NCBI GenBank assembly: GCA_964390005.1
Contig: CAYMGM010000001.1
Location: 1 to 64,000, forward strand
Direction: 5' to 3'
Source of the DNA: CAYMGM01 sp964390005
GTDB taxonomy: Bacteria > Pseudomonadota > Alphaproteobacteria > UBA9219
DNA: 64,000 nt
A program made the translations under genes and the position numbers. Below the pieces are notes generated by a model. The model saw only the letters and a program-made list of their open reading frames with translations. It did no database searches and was not told the origin of the DNA. Each line of letters opens with the position of its first letter. Position 1 is the first letter of the stretch. Of the stretch, positions 57,731 through 64,000 are shown piece by piece.

Positions 57731-59038
57731 TTAGGCGGCTGACGCTTTTTCTTTCGGCGTCAGGAACGGCGTTAAAACAGCCATGGTTTCGTTGAGGACA
57801 TTTTCTTTACGCGCGGCCATCGCGCGCGCCGCATCGGTCATCGCTTGCCATTCGGCTGGATGACGCCATAAGCGATCAATTGCGGCAGCCAGCGCCGTGG
57901 CATCGTCGGCTTGAATCGCGCCTTTGCAAGCTAACAGCTCGGCAGCCATATCGGCAAAGTTCGTCATCAGCGGGCCAAACAGAATGGCGCTTCCCAATTG
58001 AGCGGGCTCGATAGGATTATGCCCACCCCATTTATAAGAACCCGCCACGCAAGAAACGGGCGCAAGCCGGTAAAACAAGCCCATTTCGCCCAGCGTATCG
58101 GCAATATAGATTTTTGTCGCCTCTGTCAGCGGGTCGTTTTGACTGCGGCGCGCGATGGCGCGGAAATGAACGGCGTTATCGGCCGCAGGCCATTCCTTTT
58201 CAAGCTGCGCCGCGATCTCGGCCCCGCGCGTCGGGTGGCGCGGGACGATAAGGGTCAAAAGATCGGGCCAAGCGCTTTTCAGCTTTTGATGAACCTCAAG
58301 CGCGATTTCCTCTTCCCCCGGGTGGGTCGAGGCCATGACCCACATTTTGCGCGGACCGATTTGGCTTTTGAGCTTTGCCAATTCTTTTGCGTCGGCAGGC
58401 GGTGGGGCCGAGGCAAACTTCAAATTGCCGCCCATGCGGCAGTCTTTGGCCCCAAGCGCCGTATATCTTTCGGCATCAAGAGGCGCTTGCGCCAAAATGA
58501 TTTGAAAAGCACTCAGTAAGTGACGTACCCAGCCAGAGAGGAGACGCCAGTGTCGGAACGAACGGTCCGACAGACGGGCATTAAGAAGCAAGGCCGGGAT
58601 CTGCCGTTTTTTCAACGCCTCAAGCATGTTTGGCCATAATTCAGATTCGACCCACAGCGCCAGATCGGGTCGCCAATGATCCAAGAAAGACGCGACATAA
58701 GGCGCACGATCGACAGGGATATATTGATGGATTACGCCAGCGGGCAGGCGCGTCGCCAAAAGCTTAGCGGATGATACGGTTCCTGTCGTTAACAGAATAG
58801 TATGCTGCGGATAGTCAGCGCGGATGGCATCAACCAAGCGCAAGATCGAAAGAGATTCCCCGACGCTCGCCGCATGGAACCAAACCAAAAAGCCGTCGGG
58901 CCTTGCGCGCGATGCGACGCCTAATCTTTCCTGAAAACGGTTGGCATCTTCACGTCCGTGGCGCAGACGGCGCTTCAGATAAGCGTCAATAAACGGCGCG
59001 CCCCAATCTGTCGCCAGACGATACAAACTCATACGCAT
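57731..59038 (-). CDS. waaA: 3-deoxy-D-manno-octulosonic acid (Kdo) transferase
   Basis: 435 residues from ATG 59038 (AAAGGG upstream); the GTG two codons before is an alternative. Adds Kdo to lipid IVA. An N-terminal membrane anchor, the catalytic Glu in FHAASVGESLS, LWVESELWPN and, near the end, GGHNPIEPAQLGSAILFGP (CMP-Kdo binding) are visible. It sits between mlaC and lpxK. Confidence 0.95.
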   Translation of the reverse strand: MRMSLYRLATDWGAPFIDAYLKRRLRHGREDANRFQERLGVASRARPDGFLVWFHAASVGESLSILRLVDAIRADYPQHTILLTTGTVSSAKLLATRLPAGVIHQYIPVDRAPYVASFLDHWRPDLALWVESELWPNMLEALKKRQIPALLLNARLSDRSFRHWRLLSGWVRHLLSAFQIILAQAPLDAERYTALGAKDCRMGGNLKFASAPPPADAKELAKLKSQIGPRKMWVMASTHPGEEEIALEVHQKLKSAWPDLLTLIVPRHPTRGAEIAAQLEKEWPAADNAVHFRAIARRSQNDPLTEATKIYIADTLGEMGLFYRLAPVSCVAGSYKWGGHNPIEPAQLGSAILFGPLMTNFADMAAELLACKGAIQADDATALAAAIDRLWRHPAEWQAMTDAARAMAARKENVLNETMAVLTPFLTPKEKASAA

Positions 59039-59063
59039 CAACACCCTTTGATAGCGGGCTTAC

Positions 59064-59741
59064 TCAGCCCTTGGCTTTGACGGGCGTCGTTTCGGCCAAA
59101 CGCTGACGCATGACGTCGAGCAACGCATCGATATTGCCGCCGCTGCGTTGAATAACGGCTGCATATTCCTGACGCTGCGTGATGCTCATGCTGACGCCTT
59201 CGACGACGACATCGATAATGCCGAACTTGCCGTCCTTTTGGCGCAGACGCCAATCGACAGTTGTCGCTGGCGATCCGTCGGGATGCGTGATGTCGCTGTT
59301 GACGACAAAATCACGGTCGCCTTCGGGACGGACGGCGCGAACTTTAAAGCCTTCGCCCGTGTACATGGCAAACCGGTCCGAATAGGTTTTGATCACAAGA
59401 CCTTCGAACAGACGCATATATTCGGTGCGTTGATCGGCGGTTGCGGCAAGCCACGAACGGCCAATAACAAAGCGTCCAATGGTTGTGAGATCAAAAGAAT
59501 CCCGCAGCATGGCGCGGAACTTTTCCGAGCGTTGATCCGGGGCTAGTTTCTTGTCCGACAAGATTGAAATGGCTTGATCGCCGAGGTTTTGGATGAACTT
59601 GCCTTGTTCGGAATTGGCAGCATCGGCAGTCGGTGCGGTGACGGGGAGTGTCGGGGCTGGCATAGGCGCGGCAGCAAAAGCAGCCGGGGCGGCGCAAACA
59701 AGGGCAGCCAGAAAACAAACAGCCATACGGGCTTGAAACAT
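59064..59741 (-). CDS. mlaC: MlaC-like periplasmic phospholipid-binding protein
   Basis: 225 residues, Ttg2D/MlaC family. Signal peptide ends AFAAAP, followed by a Pro/Ala linker. FRAMLRDSFDLTTIGRFVIGRSW and the later VDWRLRQKDGKFGIIDVVVEGVSMSITQR segment (ends: VDWRLRQ, SITQR) are characteristic. It carries phospholipid between outer membrane and the MlaFEDB transporter; the MlaD homologue is far away at 14.5 kb. First gene of mlaC-waaA-lpxK. Confidence 0.92.
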   Translation of the reverse strand: MFQARMAVCFLAALVCAAPAAFAAAPMPAPTLPVTAPTADAANSEQGKFIQNLGDQAISILSDKKLAPDQRSEKFRAMLRDSFDLTTIGRFVIGRSWLAATADQRTEYMRLFEGLVIKTYSDRFAMYTGEGFKVRAVRPEGDRDFVVNSDITHPDGSPATTVDWRLRQKDGKFGIIDVVVEGVSMSITQRQEYAAVIQRSGGNIDALLDVMRQRLAETTPVKAKG

Positions 59742-60076
59742 GGGGGTTGCTCCGGACGAAATAAAGACACGAATCGTACTTATTTCTTTCTTAACGATTC
59801 TCTTCAGCGGTTATAAAGGGGCCTTCACAGAAAACAAAGCTCTTTTGGCGACGCAGACCTTAATGCCATTTTTTTGCCTTAAAAGATTTTGTCTGTTTGA
59901 ACAGGCTTTCAGGGTAAGTATGCGTTGGAATAATTGGTCTTGAAGGCGAAAAAACAGGTCAGGAAGTTGTTTTTTTGCAGATGTCGTTTTTAAAGAAAGC
60001 GCATCAATTGGAAATATTAGCATTTCTTTATTAAAATGACTGGCAAACTGTAGCTAAGCAACTTAAGCATAACGGC
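59742..60076. other. Divergent intergenic region without a gene
   Basis: 335 AT-rich bases between mlaC (minus) and the phosphodiesterase gene (plus). It should hold both promoters. Reading frames here are short with no protein-like features, and no repeat or clear operator was found. Confidence 0.5.
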
Positions 60077-60829
60077 ATGATGCAACAGCCCATTATTCAA
60101 ACACCTGTGATTGCCCATCGTGGCGCCATGGCCGGGGCGCCGGAAAATACGCTGGCAGCGCTGCGCCTTGCTCAAAAGCAAGGCGCTTTTTGGGCTGAGA
60201 TCGATATTAAGATTACGTTGGACGGCGTGCCTATTTTGATGCACGACGACACGCTTGAGCGCACCACCAACGGTCACGGTCAGGTCGCCGATTTATCGTG
60301 GGAAGTGATCCGGCATTTAGATGCGGGCAGTTGGTTTCATTCGTCTTTTGCGAATGAGCGCGTGCCGCGTCTGGAAGAAGCGCTGCGCCTTGCCGTCGAT
60401 CTTGAGATGCAACTTAACGTCGAAATCAAGCCGTCCGAAGGCCGGGCCAAAGCGACGACCATTGTCGGCCTTATTGAAATGGCCAAGGTTTGGCCCGATC
60501 GCATGCCGCACCCGATTATCTCAAGCATGGACATGGAAGTGCTTGAGGTTGCGGCCCAGCTTCAGCCGCCCTGGCCCCGCTGCCTGATTCTGGAAAAAGA
60601 AACGCCCGACTGGCGGGCGCGGGTCGAGCAGGCGCAAGCCTTGCTTCTTTGTGTGCAAGATCAATTATTAACGCCTGAATTCCTTCAAGAGATTAAAGGC
60701 TTTCCCCTTCCTGTCCTTGCCTATACGTTAAATGAGCCAGCGCGCATTAAAGAATTGCTGGCGAGCGGCGTCGCCTCGGTCTATACGGATAATCCGGCTG
60801 CGATTCTGGCGGCTCTTCAAGAAACGTGA
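60077..60829 (+). CDS. ugpQ: Glycerophosphodiester phosphodiesterase
   Basis: 250 residues, GDPD family TIM barrel. IAHRGAMAGAPENTLAAL (catalytic His near 13), EIDIKITLDGVPILMHDDTLERTT (metal-binding Glu/Asp and second His; ends quoted EIDIKI, DDTLERTT) and NVEIKPSEG. It releases glycerol 3-phosphate from deacylated phospholipids. No signal peptide, so a cytoplasmic UgpQ-like enzyme. Confidence 0.9.
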   Translation: MMQQPIIQTPVIAHRGAMAGAPENTLAALRLAQKQGAFWAEIDIKITLDGVPILMHDDTLERTTNGHGQVADLSWEVIRHLDAGSWFHSSFANERVPRLEEALRLAVDLEMQLNVEIKPSEGRAKATTIVGLIEMAKVWPDRMPHPIISSMDMEVLEVAAQLQPPWPRCLILEKETPDWRARVEQAQALLLCVQDQLLTPEFLQEIKGFPLPVLAYTLNEPARIKELLASGVASVYTDNPAAILAALQET

Positions 60830-60885
60830 CTGAAACATTTGTCCGCGGCAGGATAGGTGTTCTTTTCGAGCAAGGACGATAAACA

Positions 60886-62283
60886 GTGAAAACAATCAAT
60901 TCGTTACGTATTTCAGGGCGCGACGTGTTGCCTTTGGTCGAAGGCGGCAAAGGCATTGCCGTCACCACGGGCCAGTGTTCAGGCGCTTGGGCTGCGGCAG
61001 GGGGCGTTGCCACTTTTTCAGCGGTGAATGCCGATAGTTACGATGCGGCAGGGCACATTGTTCCTCAATATTACAAAGGCCGCACACGGCGTGAGCGTCA
61101 CGAGGAAATGGTCGCCTTTGCCATCGAAGGCGGAATCACCCAAGCGCGCGTGACGCATGATATGGCGGGCGGGCAAGGGGCCGTTCATGTGAACGTGCTG
61201 TGGGAAATGGGCTCGTCCGAAGCCATTTTGGAAGGTGTGTTGGAAGGCGCGCGTGGGTTGATCCACGGCGTGACATGCGGCGCGGGCATGCCGTATCGCG
61301 TGGCAGAAATCGCGACGCGGTTTGGCGTTTATTATTATCCGATCGTTTCGTCGGCGCGCGCGTTTCGCGCTTTGTGGTTGCGGTCGTACCGCAAGTTTGC
61401 CGAGTTTTTGGGCGGCGTCGTTTACGAAGACCCGTGGCTGGCGGGCGGGCATAACGGCCTGTCGAACAGCGAAGATCCTTTAAAGCCCGAAAATCCCTAT
61501 CCGCGCGTTTTGGCGCTGCGCCAGCAAATGCGGGAATATGGGCTTGATGATACGCCGATCTTTATGGCGGGCGGCGTTTGGTCTTTGGCCGATTGGCAGG
61601 ATTGGATCGATAATCCCGAACTGGGGCCGATTGCTTTTCAATTCGGTACGCGCCCGTTACTCACGGTTGAAAGCCCCATTTCCGATGCTTGGAAGAAAAA
61701 GCTTTTAACGCTGAAGCGTGGCGATGTGAGCTTGAACCGCTTCTCGCCAACCGGGTTTTATTCGTCGGCTGTGCGCAATGCCTTTTTGCGTGAGCTGGAA
61801 GAACGCTCGGCCCGTCAAATCCCCTATGCGCTTGAGCCTATTGGCACGATGGCCACGCCCTTTCAGGTCGGCACGGTGGGCAAGCCCGTCTATTTGACGC
61901 CGGAAGATCTGGCCTTGGCTCAAACTTGGACGCAGGCAGGCTTTACGCGCGCCATGCGTACGCCGGAAAATACGCTGATCTTCGTGACGCCGGAAAAGGG
62001 GCAGGAAATCCAAAACGATCAGATCTCGTGCGTCGGGTGTTTGTCGGCTTGCCAGTTCTCCAACTGGGCTCAGAACGAAGAAGGCACGACAGGCCGCCGG
62101 ACGGATCCGCGTTCTTTCTGTATTCAAAAGACGCTGCAAGGCATCAGCCATACGGACGACATTGAACATTATCTGATGTTCTCAGGGCATAATGCCTATC
62201 GTTTTGGTGAAGATCCTTATTATGCCAACGGATTTATCCCAACCGTGCGTCAATTGATCGAACGTTTGGTCCAAAACGGTTAA
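60886..62283 (+). CDS. Nitronate monooxygenase-like flavoprotein
   Basis: 465 residues from a GTG start with AAGGA upstream. The TIM-barrel flavoprotein features resemble 2-nitropropane dioxygenase/FabK relatives: MAGGQGAVHVN, GLIHGVTCGAGMP, IVSSARAFRALW, then IFMAGGVWS and IAFQFGTRPLL. It is longer than standard NMOs (about 350); the extra C-terminal part has ISCVGCLSACQFSNW and a later RSFCIQKTL, a four-Cys cluster that could bind iron-sulfur or zinc. The substrate is unknown. Confidence 0.8.
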   Translation: MKTINSLRISGRDVLPLVEGGKGIAVTTGQCSGAWAAAGGVATFSAVNADSYDAAGHIVPQYYKGRTRRERHEEMVAFAIEGGITQARVTHDMAGGQGAVHVNVLWEMGSSEAILEGVLEGARGLIHGVTCGAGMPYRVAEIATRFGVYYYPIVSSARAFRALWLRSYRKFAEFLGGVVYEDPWLAGGHNGLSNSEDPLKPENPYPRVLALRQQMREYGLDDTPIFMAGGVWSLADWQDWIDNPELGPIAFQFGTRPLLTVESPISDAWKKKLLTLKRGDVSLNRFSPTGFYSSAVRNAFLRELEERSARQIPYALEPIGTMATPFQVGTVGKPVYLTPEDLALAQTWTQAGFTRAMRTPENTLIFVTPEKGQEIQNDQISCVGCLSACQFSNWAQNEEGTTGRRTDPRSFCIQKTLQGISHTDDIEHYLMFSGHNAYRFGEDPYYANGFIPTVRQLIERLVQNG

Positions 62284-62447
62284 TCTTAACCAAAAAGTCC
62301 GGAACAAGGCCGGTGAAAGCTGGCCTTTGTTTCTTTTGGCTTTTTCTTTTGACGATTCGCCCGCACACGTCTAATCTTTCGAATCGGAACCGAAGTCTTT
62401 GTTTCTTTTTCCGCTTTCTGTCTTTCTCCGTTTCATGAGGTTCACTG

Positions 62448-62792
62448 ATGTCCGATACCACAGTAACCCGCGCTCATCTTGCCGAATCCGTTTATCAGGA
62501 AGTCGGCCTGTCGCGTAATGACTCTTCGCAGCTCGTCGACGTGATTTTCGAAGAGATCAGCCAAGCTTTGATCGATGGCGAAATGGTCAAGTTGTCGTCG
62601 TTTGGCAGCTTCCAGTCGCGCGATAAGGCGCAGCGCATTGGTCGTAACCCCAAGACAGGCGAAGAAGTGCCGATTTTGCCGCGCCGCGTTTTGGTTTTCC
62701 GCGCGAGCCATGTTTTAAAAGACAAAATCAATCGTGCGCAAACGGGCGCGCCTGTCGATGACACGATGATTGATGAAGGGGACGACGCATGA
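62448..62792 (+). CDS. ihfA: Integration host factor subunit alpha
   Basis: 114 residues. HU/IHF fold: EEISQALIDGEMVKLSSFGSF and the DNA-bending arm IGRNPKTGEEVPI with its intercalating Pro. An acidic tail (DDTMIDEGDDA) extends past the usual end. Binds and bends DNA with IhfB. Overlaps the MerR gene by four bases. Confidence 0.94.
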   Translation: MSDTTVTRAHLAESVYQEVGLSRNDSSQLVDVIFEEISQALIDGEMVKLSSFGSFQSRDKAQRIGRNPKTGEEVPILPRRVLVFRASHVLKDKINRAQTGAPVDDTMIDEGDDA

Positions 62793-63331
62793 CATCTGCT
62801 GGACTTCAAACGGATTTGTCTTCTCATTCGGTGTCGCGCCAGCTTTCTGGCGTTCAGCCGCGCGTCGCGTCGGGCGAACAAAAAGCGCCGACGGCTTTTC
62901 GCACGATCAGCGAGGTGGCAAATAGTTTGGACGTCCCGCAGCATGTTTTGCGCTTTTGGGAAACCAAGTTTCAGCAAGTCAAACCGCTGAAGCGTGGCGG
63001 CGGGCGTCGTTACTATCGCCCGGAAGATGTTGATTTGCTGACGCAGATCAAAGATCTTCTTTACACGCAAGGCATGACAATCCGCGGCGTGCAAAAGATT
63101 TTGCGTGAATCCGGCAAGGGTGAGCTGGCGCGTTTGTCGGCAGCGCAGCCTGCGACTTTTTTGGCGTCGAAAAAGACAGCTCAAAGCCCCCAAGAAAATG
63201 CCGCTGTTTCGGCCCAGACCGGGGCGGATTCTGAACCACCCCTTCTATCAGGGGCCGCGCGCCGCGAGGTTGAGCGTCTGTTGGAAGAGCTGAAATCTTT
63301 GCGCGCTTTGCTGCGGCAAACCGGGGTTTAA
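62789..63331 (+). CDS. MerR-family transcriptional regulator
   Basis: 180 residues. A winged HTH (about 37-105: FRTISEVANSLDVPQHVLRFWE, GGGRRYYRPEDVDLL), then a linker and a C-terminal helix (VERLLEELKSLRALL). No Cys metal site. It overlaps ihfA (ATGA), a pairing common in alphaproteobacteria; its targets are unknown. Confidence 0.9.
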   Translation: MTSAGLQTDLSSHSVSRQLSGVQPRVASGEQKAPTAFRTISEVANSLDVPQHVLRFWETKFQQVKPLKRGGGRRYYRPEDVDLLTQIKDLLYTQGMTIRGVQKILRESGKGELARLSAAQPATFLASKKTAQSPQENAAVSAQTGADSEPPLLSGAARREVERLLEELKSLRALLRQTGV

Positions 63332-63377
63332 CGGGTCCTACTTCGTCGAACGACGTTTTAGAGGCTCCTCCCTTTAG

Positions 63378-63410
63378 AAGCCTCTCTTGCCTCGGCAAGA
63401 GAGGCTTTTC
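63378..63410 (+). terminator. Terminator of ihfA-merR
   Basis: AAGCCTCTCTTGCC pairs with GGCAAGAGAGGCTT around a very short loop (63378-63391, 63394-63407), then TTTTC. Confidence 0.9.
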
Positions 63411-63428
63411 GCATGGAAAGGAAAATGG

Positions 63429-64000
63429 ATGGAAAACGCCAAAAAATTGGCTCTATTTGATTTTGACGGCACGCTGGTGCGTGGCGATAGCCTGTTTCCT
63501 TTTTTGCGCCGCGTGGCCGGTGTGGGCGCTTTTTCCTTTTCCTTTTTACGGCATGTGACGGGATCGCTGGCGCAGCCTTTGGGGCAGCGCCGGACTTATA
63601 TCAAAACGCGCATGCTGGCCGATTTGCTGGCGGGGCGCACATTGGCTTCGATCCAGCCTGCGGTCGATGACATGCGCAAATGGCCGCTTTGGAAACGTAA
63701 AGTCGAGATGGCGCTTTTAGATCACCATCATCAAGGCCATCAGATTGTGATCGCTTCGGGCAGCTTGGATTTGTATCTACCGGCGCTGCTTCAAGACAAT
63801 ATTCCCTATAACGCGCTTATTTGCACCGAGATGGAAGTCAAAGACGGCGTTCTGACGGGGGGGATGACCACCGGCAATTGCGCGCGCGAAAGAAAGGCTG
63901 AGCGCGTTAAAGCCTATATCGAAGCGAACGGTCCTTTTGACGATATCTGGGGCTATGGCAATGCGCCGCACGATGTGCCGATGATGGCGTTGGTCCACCA
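63429..64000 (+). CDS. HAD-IB family hydrolase (SerB/PgpC-like), cut by window end
   Basis: At least 190 residues, open at the right edge. Motif I LALFDFDGTLVRGDS (both Asp), then motif II VIASGSLDLYLP, Lys in ERKAERVKAY and motif III WGYGNAPHDVPMM. The order and spacing fit subfamily IB phosphatases, which include phosphoserine phosphatase and phosphatidylglycerophosphatase C. AAAGGAAAATGG precedes the ATG. No membrane helix in the visible part. Confidence 0.85.
   Translation, partial: MENAKKLALFDFDGTLVRGDSLFPFLRRVAGVGAFSFSFLRHVTGSLAQPLGQRRTYIKTRMLADLLAGRTLASIQPAVDDMRKWPLWKRKVEMALLDHHHQGHQIVIASGSLDLYLPALLQDNIPYNALICTEMEVKDGVLTGGMTTGNCARERKAERVKAYIEANGPFDDIWGYGNAPHDVPMMALVH

Noticed and set aside
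1..64000. tRNA or rRNA genes
   Set aside because: No T-loop-type GGTTCGA arms with matching acceptor stems and no rRNA-like conserved stretches were seen; a tRNAscan-SE and Infernal run would settle this.

Overview
The window looks like the chromosome of a free-living, LPS-bearing alphaproteobacterium of middling GC content. The evidence is a set of gene types and neighbourhoods usual in that class: an NDUFA12-type complex I accessory protein near a DUF2155 protein and aat, accB/accC/aroQ/DsbA in one run, rpsT next to dnaA, ihfA overlapping a MerR regulator, and ychF/yebC near pth/rplY/prs. LPS genes (lpxK, waaA, a family 9 glycosyltransferase) show a Gram-negative envelope. I cannot place the order; a Rhodospirillales-like lineage is only a guess. 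I found no rRNA, tRNA, CRISPR array, insertion sequence or prophage.

Layout. 0-14 kb: an aldehyde dehydrogenase with a palindrome in its promoter, a hybrid histidine kinase plus REC-EAL pair, a short malic enzyme, formate-THF ligase, 3-oxoacid CoA-transferase (scoAB) behind two tandem operator-like sites, and a 702-residue protein that resembles a B12-dependent ribonucleotide reductase (NrdJ) without its catalytic motifs. 13.76-14.08 kb: an intergenic region with three close DnaA boxes and an AT-rich tract. 14-27 kb: NDUFA12, MlaD, DUF2155, aat, a YdfG-like dehydrogenase, two paralogous unknown genes, a P-loop kinase, accC-accB-aroQ, a DsbA-like protein, an M48 protease with TPRs and rne. 27-36 kb: rodA with a heptosyltransferase-like gene, a SLOG-type protein, a 580-base repeat-rich non-coding stretch, ychF-yebC, a HAD phosphatase, pth-rplY and prs. 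36-41 kb: rpsT, dnaA and three orphan genes. 41-50 kb: homodimer-type glyS, a PAP2 phosphatase, a Ser-rich protein, ldcA-pentapeptide-mutL, a beta-helix-like protein and a proline-rich lipoprotein. 50-64 kb: an aldose epimerase, rluB-rsmD, tadA, a Cys-rich/Met-rich exported protein, purD, xseA, mlaC-waaA-lpxK, a glycerophosphodiesterase, a nitronate monooxygenase-like flavoprotein, ihfA-merR and a HAD-IB phosphatase cut by the window end.

Most genes are core housekeeping genes in short operons with 4-base stop/start overlaps (rodA, ldcA-pentapeptide-mutL, ihfA-merR). Several convergent pairs overlap in their coding 3' ends (DUF2155/aat 46 bases, HAD/pth 95 bases, xseA/lpxK 25 bases). The most unusual elements are: (1) the degenerate NrdJ-like protein beside a DnaA-box cluster; (2) a dispersed intergenic repeat family with a GAATGC-rich core, in at least six places beside stop codons; (3) a roughly 290-bp tandem duplication carrying an inverted-repeat element and a decayed copy of the 3' end of yebC; (4) orphan gene groups with no recognisable family. 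I saw no clear new defence or mobile system.
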